NCBI RefSeq assembly: GCF_025985425.1
Contig: NZ_CP094972.1
Location: 2,728,001 to 2,792,000 of the forward strand
Source of the DNA: Entomomonas sp. E2T0
GTDB lineage: Bacteria > Pseudomonadota > Gammaproteobacteria > Pseudomonadales > Pseudomonadaceae
Direction of reading: 5' to 3'
DNA length: 64,000 bases
Shown: positions 49,512 to 59,406 of the stretch, piece by piece
Layout of the letters: the number at the start of each line of letters is the position of its first letter
Numbering within the stretch: position 1 is the stretch's first letter
The notes under the pieces: model-generated
Databases searched by the model: none
What the model saw: only the letters and a program-made list of their open reading frames with translations
Told to the model about the DNA's origin: nothing
Program-made: the position numbers and the translations under genes

Positions 49512-52500
49512 ATGCTTTCATTTACTTATTCTATAGCCACTACCTCTCATAATAATACTGAACAACAAGAAAATACTATTTCGTCTGAATCTAAAATAAC
49601 TCACACTGATCTGCCTTCATCTAATTATCAACATATGCCTGCATTAATTAATGATCTTGTTAAGAATACTAAGGAGTTTTCACAAGAACAACAAAAAATA
49701 TGGGTAGCTTTGTTGTGGTTATTAGAAAGTGGCTCAGCTATTTCACAACGAGTTGATCTATCCTTATTAACTTCTGCCATTAACAATAGAGATATCCACC
49801 AGGCACAACAATTATTATTGCAAATTCAGGGACAACAAAAATATCCAGTATTAATAGAGTTACTTAAAACAATAAGTTCGTCTATTTTATTGGAAATACT
49901 AGTAGAGATCGCTAATGATTATTTAAATTTAAAAGAAGATGAGGTAACTCAGATTGAGCAAGTTCGGATTATTATAAATCCTGAAAATAGTTTAGAGTTA
50001 CGAATTGATTCAGCCAAGCGACTTATTTTTGCAACGCATAAACGTGAAATTGCTGAATGGTGGATTCATATTCTTGAGCTAATTCAAGGGTTGATAGAAA
50101 GCGTTCAGCATTTTAATAGTGAACATGGGTTAGTTGCTATTAAAGGGATTGTTTCTCAATTACGGGAAAAGTTAGATAAACAAGCATCTACCACAGAAAC
50201 AATAACTGCTTGGCAAAATTCTGTAACTATTGCATTAGTGGTTATTGAGGAATTACTGGGGATAGTGGAGAGATATCGACAACTGCCTGAGCAGGCGGGT
50301 GTTTTAGAGTATTTTCAGTTAATACTAGGCACTAAATATGTACAAGAATTAACAAGTGATGTAGAAAATACCATTCAACAAGGACTTAGCCTATTAGAGA
50401 ATAATCACCAGATTTATCAACAAGCATATAAGATAATTAAGAGTGATGAGAATATAGAGGAAAAAACTAATCGCTTAAATAATCTTATAGAAGATGCGGT
50501 TATGCAGAGTGTATTGAATAAAGGACAGGCTAACAATTTAATCACTTTTCTAAGTATTGGTTTGGATATATTGCAAACAACGCATCAAATTGGTCATAAG
50601 CCTTTTAAAATTAATGATATACGAACTATTTTAAGTAAATTTGAACAATGGAGTAAAACAGCTGAAATAGAATCATGGCTGGGTAAACAAGCTACTCAAA
50701 GCAGTCAATTACGAATTCATCAAGCTCAATTAGGGATTGCGATAGTAGAATCGCTTAGTGAACTAGAGGTTGGTTCAAACTATAATCAATATCTGGATAA
50801 GATATTTAATGATCCTCATTTAGAAGAATTACTACCAGAAAATGTTATACCACTTATATCGTTCCTACAAACCCTCTGGCGATTGTGGAATGCTAATCAA
50901 CAAAACTATCAAACTGTTTTAGCTGAAGATTATCCTATAGTTGCAGCCTATTTTGAGCAGTATCCACAAAATGGCTCAATCAAGGAGCAATTAAAGTGGT
51001 TAACTGATGGTTTAACTAAACGTGAAGTAACAGGGTTTATTAGCCTTTATTTACCAACAGGATTAAGTCAAGCCTTACAGCAATTTGTAAAATTACAAAA
51101 TCTAACAGAAGAATTTCCTATAAGAGGTAGTTTCTTAGAACAAACTCAATGGGCCTTAAAACAACTACCTACAAACAGTCTTAAAGATTTTACTAAGACT
51201 ATAGGTCAAGATCAAACATGGTTATCAGAAGACTCCCTTAACTGGCTTTATACGATAGTTTGTACTGTGCAAGAATCTGGTAACTCTAATTTTTTGGTAC
51301 AACAGATACTAAATTTTGTATTTAGTGACTTTATAAAAGAAAAAGCACTTGATTACTGGTTGCCAGGCTATGGCACTTATATTAACCAAGCCTTAAAAAT
51401 TGGTCATAGTTACCTACATAAAGGTTGGCAAAGTGCAGGTGAACAATTACAAAGAGCTGTTCAACAACATCCTACAGTACAAGGATTAAATCGTATAGGT
51501 CCTTTAATAGAGGCATTAATAAACGGTACTTGGTGGCAAGTAGCAGATGAAGTAGTACAAGTAGCTAGTGGTTTACCAGAGCCATATGGTGCCTTATGCC
51601 GAGTTTACTCAGCCCTCAGCCTAACATGGAAAGTTAATAGTATATGGGAAATTGAAAATATAGCCGAACAAGAAAAACAATTGAGCCAACTGAGTCAAGA
51701 GTTAAGCATTCGTTTAGGAATTGAAAAAGACTCTGCGGCTGGTCACGCATTAAATTTATTAACATATCTTGCCCCTTTACGTAAGGCTGTCAATCATTAT
51801 AAACAGTTACCTCAGGCAGGTTCTTGGCTAGGTTGGGCAGACCAAATATCTGAAGTGCTTAGCAGTAGTCAGAGTATGACATTGCATAGTACCTATAAAG
51901 AGTTTAATCGATTATTTTCAAAGTGGATTGCCAATCAAATTATTCAAACACAACAATCAGTAAGTCATTGGTTCTCTAGAGAAAAACAACCAGAGGTTTG
52001 GTGGCAATCTGATTTGGAAGACAACTGGGAGAATGAAAGTGACGAACAACAAGAAGGGCTACTCGAAAATTTACCTTGGTTAGAAATAGGATTAGGATTA
52101 ACAACAGTATTAACCTTACTGTCAGGTTACAAGAGCTGGCAGGCATTTGATGCCTCTAGTATAGTGATTGAACATGAGAACACTAATGTTAGCAATAATC
52201 GCATAACAAGTTTAGCTAACCAAGGAGGCCGTTGGGGAAGATGGTTAGGTGGGTTAGTATTTAGCACACTCATTGCAGGTAATCAAGCAAATACAAATGA
52301 AACTTGGGGACTAACAGAGGAAGATCTGGCAATTGAGGATTTAGATCAAGAATGGCAAATACCTTTATGGGCCGTAGTTGGTGCAGGAAGTGCAACAGCC
52401 TTAGCAGCTTTAGTAGCTGCTTGGAGAGGCTATCAAGGCAGTTATCATAGGGTACCGCTATCAGATGATATAGAGCTACAAGACTTTGCGACCCCATTAA

Positions 52501-55500
52501 CTGGAGCCCCTCCTCCTCCAATAAATACTCAAACTTCTAGATTAAGACAATGGGGTGCTCCTATTGCAACTTTAGCTTTTGGCGGAATTACTAGTTTTCT
52601 AGCTTTCTGGAAGTGGAGTAGAACTCATATTGAGAAACCTTTTCCTGAATCAAAAGATGATGACAACCCTCATTCAAGCTATTTAAGCGGTGTTACCAAT
52701 AAATATGCGAGTTTTAAACAGTTAATATATATTCATCAACAAAAACATATTCCTATCATTTTTTATAACGATGTCATCAATTACTTTACAACTACTTTAA
52801 AAACTCATTTAGCAAAAATTATTGAATTAGACACAACAGAACAAAATAACTTAGAACAATTAATTAAAAAAGCACCTCATAAAAATACAAAAAATGAAGT
52901 TCTTTTGAGTCAGGTATTAAACAAATTAAGTAATTCATTAAAAAGTAAAGCAGATGAAGCAATAGAACAACACAATTATAGAAATTATATAATATATGGT
53001 GGTGCACAAAATTATTACTCACAATGGTTAGATGGTTTTAAAGAAATCTACCCAAATCTTTTTTCTAATGAATCAAAAGGTTGGGATAATATTCGGAGTC
53101 AATGGAATAAAACTGTTAGCCAAATAAAAGCACGTTGGCAAAGTGAAAAAACCTCTACTCAAACATCTAATACTAAACAAGCTTCTTCACCACAAATATC
53201 CTCTAAAACAATTACTAAGGCAGAGTTTGGGGCTTTCATTAAAACACTATTAGAACTGGACCCACGATTAGCAAGTAATAATAATTTTAAAAAAGAGGCA
53301 CAAGGTTATTTATTAGCAAAATGGGGCAAAACAAGAGTTAATGATCTTCCTGATAAACCTATTAACTTTTTAAATTATTTAAAAGGTATTATTCAACAAT
53401 TACTAGAAGACACATTAGAGCCATTTATTGATCAGGATAATTTTACAGACCAAGAAGTATTGAGTTCATTTAGTAATTACATCTATTTGTTACACGCTTT
53501 GGTAGTATTGAGTAGCACATTAGATGAGACTGGATTAGACAATATTCTACTAACATTAAATTATAAAAATAAAATGGTTTCATTTTTATCAGTAGCATTA
53601 GAATTGATAAATAATGAGGATCTATCTGTTAAGGTCAAAGATTTAACTAGAAATATCTATTTAACTTTGTTAAATGCACAAGATATGACGACTAGTAGTT
53701 GGTACAATATCTATAATTTAACTCCAGAAAGCATACAAGATATCCATACACTTGCTCAAAATTTAAAGAAAGGTGTTAACAATAATGTTTACTTACGATT
53801 AAAAATGGCTGATGAATATTTTCAAATTCATTCTGAAATTATTAATGAAATTGAACATGTGTTTGAAGCTAATCCAAACTCAGTACAGATTAAAACTATA
53901 GACTTTATGACGCAATATGATTTGTTCTTAGAAGAAGATAGAGTAAATTTAGAATTATTGTCTCAAGGGTTATCAAATCAACATACTTTACAATCTGCTA
54001 TAAAAGCACAAAAAGATATTTATAATGCTATAAAAATAGGTTTTTCAGAATTAAAACAACGTATAAATAATCAAGACAATACTAAGCAGGATACACTTGT
54101 TGAAACACAGGTTAAAGCTTATAAGAAAGAATTAATTAAGGAAATCAATCCTTTCCTTAACTCAAAAAATGTTACCAAAGAAGTAAATAAATTTAAACAA
54201 GTCGTTGGAGAAGCCAATACCTCAGAACCAACTCAATTCAAAGTAATTCAACTGATTAACTATTTTACAACTTACCTACGAACAGGACCACAAACACAGC
54301 AACTTAATTTTACGAACTTAATCCGTAAAATAGTTTACAAAGCTGCTTATGATGCTACTACTAGTAATGATGAGACTATATCGTTACCACTGTTTTATTT
54401 CAGCCTATTAGAGGAAATCAATAAAGGTATTTCTGAAGCAGCACAAGCACACCTTTATTCAAATATATACATTCTATTAAAAATTAAAATAAGACTTGAA
54501 AATTGGAGAAAAATTTTACTCAAACTACTACCCAACTTAGAGGAAAATATTTTCTATATTGAATTATTGCAAAGAATAGCAACTATTCACCAAGAAACAG
54601 CAAGTTTATTTAATGCCCTCGATGCTGAAAGGCGTACACCTACCCATAAAAATACTCCCATCTTATCTAATTATGATGTTTCATGGAATACGATTTTTCA
54701 TGGTGAAGGTCGCGAAGCATTATTAGATAGACTAAATCTAGATTCGTTTGATGAAGAAATAGTTTCTCAACTATTATTCTATTTAATCTTTGCTTCTTTT
54801 GATATAAATAATGAAGCACTAGATAAACCTGAGAAATTAGATCTGGTTAAACTCTATACTACAACAGATTTGCTATTAATTGATCATTTATCGCGGTTAA
54901 AAGCCAAAGGGCTAAAAGAGCCCTATAGCAAGTTTGAAAAACTTGAGCAAGAATTTTACCGAGTTATCAATGAGCATGTATTTAAGTTTTTTCCAACAGC
55001 AAAACAACAATTTGAACAATTACGCCAAAAACAAATAACACAACTTAGTATACAACCTTTTGGAATAGAGCCAAAAAATCCTGATCAGCAGCAAATACTT
55101 GATCAAGAAATAATTAGTCGTTCATTTTTAGAAAGATTTCTTGGTTCAACTCCTGAAAATTATTATGGTTGGGATGATGAATCTAAATACGATTTAAAAG
55201 CACTTTCTGAGCGTGTTAAGCTACTTAAACACTTCCAAGAATTTACCTCCTTGGGATGGACACCTCTTGCTCCAGTGGATTTATACATTAAGAGTAAAAT
55301 CGATGAATATCCTGAGTTAAAAGATAAGAATCTTACCCCAGATACCGATTTTACAGCTATTACTATTAAAGATGGCGCTGAAGTATTATTGGGACCAGCT
55401 ACACTACGAGAGCTTGTTACACGAAAATATAAAAATGAAGTATTTAAAGAGTATAACAATAGCGATATAGTTTTTAAACAAGAGGGCGCTTTGCAAGACC

Positions 55501-58500
55501 TACTTAATGATTTAAAGAACACAGATATTGAAACTATTCTCTTAAAAAAATACACCGATGCTCAGCAAAATGATGAGTATAAAAAATATTATGAATATTA
55601 TTATCAAACGCTTAATAAAGTGGCCGTAAATCGTTTTTTAGATGATTTACAGAAAGATAGAGTCAATCTTAGTCAATCAGACAAACCAAAATTTAAAAAA
55701 CTAGCTGAAGACTACCAAGCTGGAAAGGTAAAGGCTAAGCCTATTAAAATTGGACGTTTTACCAGTTTGGATGTTGGAGCTGTCCTCCTCTCTACAGAGG
55801 GCGAAGGAAAGTGGGCTTCTGAAATATTTTTTGTACCCTTAGAAGAAGGAAACTACCCTGATATACAAAGAAAAAGGGGTATTATTTTTACACTTAGAGC
55901 TAATGATCAGATACCCTATTATGTTGTAGACACGGGATTTACCATAAATCGTGATGCTACTTTTATCAAAGAATATATCGATGAAGAAAACAAACCAGCC
56001 TTTCAAAAATTCCTACAAGAACATGTTCGCATTGATATAGGGCAAAGAATACCAGCAGAATTTTATACCCCAACTATATACGACATGCATACACATCGAG
56101 AAGAAGATCCGCTGGTGGGTACGCCAATTTATACCTCACAAATTAATATCGAAGAGGAAGCAGTTGAAAATATAAATAAAAAACTAGTGGAAATAAGCTT
56201 AGAGAACATATTAAAAATCAGTGATTTTTTAATTCATACTGATGATGAAAAATATTGGGACGCAGTAAATAAGTGGTTAGATATAGCAAAAAATGTAGCT
56301 TTAATTATTGGACTTAGTGTGCTTTTGGCAGCTATAACGCTTGCAACTCTAGGGATAGCTGCTCCTACCACGATTAGTGTAGGATTTGTTGCTGTGAGTG
56401 CTCTTCTCTATTATGGCTCTTTAATTGCCCAAAATGTTATTGCCGAAGAACTGGATAAAGACCAGTATCAACAAGAATTAGTAATTTCAATATTTTCTGA
56501 TATGTTCTTGCCTTTTGTTTTAAAAGCTGCTGCGCCTGCAGGGAAAGCTCTGTTATCTAGAGTCACTCGGCTCTTTAAACATTTACGTAGTCAATCACTT
56601 TCATCTAGTCATGAACTCATTCCTTTAATCACAAGGACTGTTGATGATTTACCTATAGAACGGATCGTTACCCCGACTCGCGTAAGTGCAGAAAGTATTA
56701 CTCAACCTTTCAAAAGATTATCAGCGTTAATTGAAGAAGAAATTAAATCACAGTTACTTCTAGAAAATAATACTATTGAATCAGAGCTAGATAAATTAAA
56801 TAGTTATCTAAATAATAAGGGTTATAAGAGCCAAGTACGTACAATAGCCAGTTGGAATAGTGCTGATAGTGAAGCTAATTATCGATATACCATAATTGCA
56901 CAAAAGGAAGGTGAACCTAATTTTGTAGTAGAGCCCAATATATCTTCTAAAACACTTGCTATTGAAGAGGAAGGTAATTGGCTTAGGAAAAATCAGAACA
57001 ATATACAAGATCGAACTTTACTCAGCAAGTATGCTGATGGAGCTACTGCTCAAGAAGCAAAAGATAAATTTGCTGACGGCTTATTAGGTTTTAATAGAGA
57101 TGTTAGGTTACTTACTAGCTCTGATTGGTATGAGGATGGGATATTTAGAGATTTTGAAGTAACTTGGCATGAAATAAATGATTTACGTCGTTTTGCTGGT
57201 GATGGGCAACCTCCTGGTAGAAGACCTTTCTCATTTAAAAAGTGGTGGCATAATTTGCGAGATAGAATAAGACGAAGACCACCTCCTCCAGAGCCAATAG
57301 ACCCAGGCGAAGGGCCATCACATAGGCAAGATCCTTCCCCCCATGAAAGAGTAAATCCAGATACAGGTAATGAGGCTCATTTAGAAGATGCTAGTTTAGA
57401 AGAAGATATCAGTGTTTCTGTAGAAGACTCTTCGGAGGCCGAAGTTAGGTTAGAAGATAGTCTTGATGATGCACTTGAAGAAGCAAGATCTGCAAATAAA
57501 GCGAGACTAAAATTAACTAATTGGAAAACAAACATAGATAATTTTAAAGTTCCTCTCAGTGAGGATATTGATGAGTTTAGGCCAATTAAGTCTAGACAGG
57601 AATTTATAACAGAAGATAAAATGAAAGAGGTCATAAATGAGAAAAAGAAACAGGGTTTCCGTATTTATGAAGAAAGCAATAAAAGTGCATTTACAGCACA
57701 AGAGACAACTAAATATGCCCAAGCAAAAAGAAAGTTTGAAAGTAGTTTCTTTAGGGCAAGTCAAAAATTGGAAGCATTTAAAGACATTTTGGAAACAGCA
57801 GAAACAAATAAGAGGATACGAAGTAAACTGTTTTCATTATTTAATAAAACATTCCATTTAAATGGAGATAAAAAAACTATAATACAAGTGTATAAACATT
57901 ATAAACAGTTGATCGATTTATTGATTTCTGATGCTAATTACCAGCTAGATAATAGTTTTAAACATGTTGAATACTTCTATGATAAAAACTCTAAAGCAGC
58001 TGCTTTTGTATATCCTTTTGATCCTTTAAAAAGGATCTTTGTTAATATTGATGCAACATTAATCAAAGATGATATTCGCGAAACAGTTATACATGAACTA
58101 AGCCATCTATCTCCTTCATCTTTTGATTTGTTTTATGTAAATACCTCTGTTGGAGATAAAACTCCTTTAAGAGCTATTACAAATTCACTGTATTATGAGT
58201 ATTTACATACTGCAAAAGGTGACCTAGCAGATTCAACAGCTTTTTTATTAGGTGAGGATTATCCACCTTCATTGCGTGATCAAAAAAGCCTATTGGATCC
58301 TATTAAAATTGCTGAAGCAAGAGTCAGACTATTTACATTACCTAGGTTAAGACTTAATGCAACTTTAATGACAGCAGATCCTATTGCTATTAGCATCATA
58401 AAATTTTCTAAATATTTTGCAGATCATCCATATCTTTTTGATAGTATTCAGAAGAGAAGCGTAAATATTGCTCCTACTACGAATGAACCTACACCTACAC

Positions 58501-58682
58501 AGACGCCAGAAATTGAGCAGAATACTCTAAGTACTCCAAATATTCCTGATTCTCTTGATGATTTTGATTTAGAAACCGTTCATCCTGCAGATTTAAGTTT
58601 ATCTGAAGAGGGAGAAGATTTTGACATATTATTAGATGCATTAAAAATATTAGCTTTACAACAAGGAGCCTTTAATAGCTAA
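49512..58682 (+). CDS. giant toxin-like protein with C-terminal HELSH zinc-protease motif
   Basis: A protein of 3,056 residues without a signal peptide. Residues 1-850 are helical repeats of the kind shared with the truncated gene at 59,407; hydrophobic segments lie near 856-875, 950-975 and 1016-1035, and a strong membrane pair near 2262-2316 (LIIGLSVLLAAITLATLGIA; VGFVAVSALLYYGSLIA). The region about 1860-2330 resembles the N-terminal part of dermonecrotic-type toxins (DUF6543) by order and by eye. After a Pro-rich hinge (RRRPPPPEP, about 2588), residues 2640-3056 hold VIHELSHLSPSS with H2861-E-L-S-H2865, a zincin motif. Likely a translocated protease effector; the secretion route is unknown. 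Flanked by IS481 remnants. Confidence 0.72.
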   Translation: MLSFTYSIATTSHNNTEQQENTISSESKITHTDLPSSNYQHMPALINDLVKNTKEFSQEQQKIWVALLWLLESGSAISQRVDLSLLTSAINNRDIHQAQQLLLQIQGQQKYPVLIELLKTISSSILLEILVEIANDYLNLKEDEVTQIEQVRIIINPENSLELRIDSAKRLIFATHKREIAEWWIHILELIQGLIESVQHFNSEHGLVAIKGIVSQLREKLDKQASTTETITAWQNSVTIALVVIEELLGIVERYRQLPEQAGVLEYFQLILGTKYVQELTSDVENTIQQGLSLLENNHQIYQQAYKIIKSDENIEEKTNRLNNLIEDAVMQSVLNKGQANNLITFLSIGLDILQTTHQIGHKPFKINDIRTILSKFEQWSKTAEIESWLGKQATQSSQLRIHQAQLGIAIVESLSELEVGSNYNQYLDKIFNDPHLEELLPENVIPLISFLQTLWRLWNANQQNYQTVLAEDYPIVAAYFEQYPQNGSIKEQLKWLTDGLTKREVTGFISLYLPTGLSQALQQFVKLQNLTEEFPIRGSFLEQTQWALKQLPTNSLKDFTKTIGQDQTWLSEDSLNWLYTIVCTVQESGNSNFLVQQILNFVFSDFIKEKALDYWLPGYGTYINQALKIGHSYLHKGWQSAGEQLQRAVQQHPTVQGLNRIGPLIEALINGTWWQVADEVVQVASGLPEPYGALCRVYSALSLTWKVNSIWEIENIAEQEKQLSQLSQELSIRLGIEKDSAAGHALNLLTYLAPLRKAVNHYKQLPQAGSWLGWADQISEVLSSSQSMTLHSTYKEFNRLFSKWIANQIIQTQQSVSHWFSREKQPEVWWQSDLEDNWENESDEQQEGLLENLPWLEIGLGLTTVLTLLSGYKSWQAFDASSIVIEHENTNVSNNRITSLANQGGRWGRWLGGLVFSTLIAGNQANTNETWGLTEEDLAIEDLDQEWQIPLWAVVGAGSATALAALVAAWRGYQGSYHRVPLSDDIELQDFATPLTGAPPPPINTQTSRLRQWGAPIATLAFGGITSFLAFWKWSRTHIEKPFPESKDDDNPHSSYLSGVTNKYASFKQLIYIHQQKHIPIIFYNDVINYFTTTLKTHLAKIIELDTTEQNNLEQLIKKAPHKNTKNEVLLSQVLNKLSNSLKSKADEAIEQHNYRNYIIYGGAQNYYSQWLDGFKEIYPNLFSNESKGWDNIRSQWNKTVSQIKARWQSEKTSTQTSNTKQASSPQISSKTITKAEFGAFIKTLLELDPRLASNNNFKKEAQGYLLAKWGKTRVNDLPDKPINFLNYLKGIIQQLLEDTLEPFIDQDNFTDQEVLSSFSNYIYLLHALVVLSSTLDETGLDNILLTLNYKNKMVSFLSVALELINNEDLSVKVKDLTRNIYLTLLNAQDMTTSSWYNIYNLTPESIQDIHTLAQNLKKGVNNNVYLRLKMADEYFQIHSEIINEIEHVFEANPNSVQIKTIDFMTQYDLFLEEDRVNLELLSQGLSNQHTLQSAIKAQKDIYNAIKIGFSELKQRINNQDNTKQDTLVETQVKAYKKELIKEINPFLNSKNVTKEVNKFKQVVGEANTSEPTQFKVIQLINYFTTYLRTGPQTQQLNFTNLIRKIVYKAAYDATTSNDETISLPLFYFSLLEEINKGISEAAQAHLYSNIYILLKIKIRLENWRKILLKLLPNLEENIFYIELLQRIATIHQETASLFNALDAERRTPTHKNTPILSNYDVSWNTIFHGEGREALLDRLNLDSFDEEIVSQLLFYLIFASFDINNEALDKPEKLDLVKLYTTTDLLLIDHLSRLKAKGLKEPYSKFEKLEQEFYRVINEHVFKFFPTAKQQFEQLRQKQITQLSIQPFGIEPKNPDQQQILDQEIISRSFLERFLGSTPENYYGWDDESKYDLKALSERVKLLKHFQEFTSLGWTPLAPVDLYIKSKIDEYPELKDKNLTPDTDFTAITIKDGAEVLLGPATLRELVTRKYKNEVFKEYNNSDIVFKQEGALQDLLNDLKNTDIETILLKKYTDAQQNDEYKKYYEYYYQTLNKVAVNRFLDDLQKDRVNLSQSDKPKFKKLAEDYQAGKVKAKPIKIGRFTSLDVGAVLLSTEGEGKWASEIFFVPLEEGNYPDIQRKRGIIFTLRANDQIPYYVVDTGFTINRDATFIKEYIDEENKPAFQKFLQEHVRIDIGQRIPAEFYTPTIYDMHTHREEDPLVGTPIYTSQINIEEEAVENINKKLVEISLENILKISDFLIHTDDEKYWDAVNKWLDIAKNVALIIGLSVLLAAITLATLGIAAPTTISVGFVAVSALLYYGSLIAQNVIAEELDKDQYQQELVISIFSDMFLPFVLKAAAPAGKALLSRVTRLFKHLRSQSLSSSHELIPLITRTVDDLPIERIVTPTRVSAESITQPFKRLSALIEEEIKSQLLLENNTIESELDKLNSYLNNKGYKSQVRTIASWNSADSEANYRYTIIAQKEGEPNFVVEPNISSKTLAIEEEGNWLRKNQNNIQDRTLLSKYADGATAQEAKDKFADGLLGFNRDVRLLTSSDWYEDGIFRDFEVTWHEINDLRRFAGDGQPPGRRPFSFKKWWHNLRDRIRRRPPPPEPIDPGEGPSHRQDPSPHERVNPDTGNEAHLEDASLEEDISVSVEDSSEAEVRLEDSLDDALEEARSANKARLKLTNWKTNIDNFKVPLSEDIDEFRPIKSRQEFITEDKMKEVINEKKKQGFRIYEESNKSAFTAQETTKYAQAKRKFESSFFRASQKLEAFKDILETAETNKRIRSKLFSLFNKTFHLNGDKKTIIQVYKHYKQLIDLLISDANYQLDNSFKHVEYFYDKNSKAAAFVYPFDPLKRIFVNIDATLIKDDIRETVIHELSHLSPSSFDLFYVNTSVGDKTPLRAITNSLYYEYLHTAKGDLADSTAFLLGEDYPPSLRDQKSLLDPIKIAEARVRLFTLPRLRLNATLMTADPIAISIIKFSKYFADHPYLFDSIQKRSVNIAPTTNEPTPTQTPEIEQNTLSTPNIPDSLDDFDLETVHPADLSLSEEGEDFDILLDALKILALQQGAFNS

Positions 58683-58939
58683 TAAAAAATATCCAGAGTG
58701 GTAATAAATAAGTGCATTAATTGAAATAGTTAATATCTAACTGCATACATTACCTGATAGAAAGATGATTTGGGCTGAGAAACAGTTAGCTCAAATCTAA
58801 ACTAACAGATGCGTCCTAAAAATAGATAGGCTCATATCTGATCTGTAGTAGACATTCTTTATAAGGGAAACACTTAACTAGCCAAGCTCGTACTTCCATA
58901 CTTTGCAAGTATTTGACCACTATTAAAAATAGCCATTTT
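58683..58939. other. stretch after the giant gene with IS debris
   Basis: Contains a decayed IS481 end (see next entry) and no gene. No hairpin with a T run was found directly after the stop of the giant gene. Confidence 0.5.
58719..58860 (+). mobile_element. IS481-family remnant (internally deleted)
   Basis: A left-end-like sequence (TTGAAATAGTTAATATCT) is followed at 58,741-58,800 by codons reading L-P-D-R-K-M-I-W-A-E-K-Q-L-A-Q-I-stop, the typical C-terminus of IS481 transposases (compare LDGKLIWLEKNLDQI of the intact copy), and then decayed right-end sequence to about 58,860. The transposase middle is gone. It is from a related IS, not the same copy as at 61,399. Confidence 0.7.
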
Positions 58940-59233
58940 TTATAATCTCCACTGGTTAATCATTAATAAACTTGGAGATACCTTTCGATTATCTAAGGCT
59001 TGTTTGATCATTTTTATATCAGGTTCAAAATACTCTAAAGTGGTTTTGATATTAGTATGTCCCATTAAGTCTTTGACTGAATACAGATTACGATCAGGAT
59101 CTTTCATTAGGTCTGTTTCTAATGTATGTCTAAATCGATGATGCGTAACTCTTATACCTACTTTTTTAGAGATAAAGTCAAATACATTGAATACTCTGTT
59201 AAGAGTTATTTCTTCTGTTAGTTTTTTTAGTTT
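58940..59233 (-). pseudogene. tyrosine recombinase (integrase) C-terminal remnant
   Basis: A frame of 98 codons reads TKKLTEEITLNRVFNVFDF then VTHHRFRHTLETDLMKD, LMGHTNIKTTLEYFEPD and ends near NQWRL. H-H-R-F-R-H-T-L, L-M-G-H and the Tyr after T-T-L-E (at about residue 73) are the catalytic Arg-His-Tyr signatures of phage-type integrases. The N-terminal two thirds are absent. It could be the old integrase of the island bounded by att copies 2 and 3. Confidence 0.85.
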
Positions 59234-59406
59234 TTAAGTTATAGCGTTAACACACAATTTACTATTTCCAAAAAAGCAATGGTATATCCTGTAGTAGATA
59301 ACTATATTAAGCTTATTTATTCATTAATAAGTTAAATACTTTTATATCATTTAACACATTAAGAACTGATTGCTTAATCACCCAATGACTATAACTAGGT
59401 AACCAG

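Noticed and set aside
57377-57764. Minus-strand genes inside the giant gene
   Set aside because: They are short, lack ribosome-binding sites and lie opposite the well-supported long frame.
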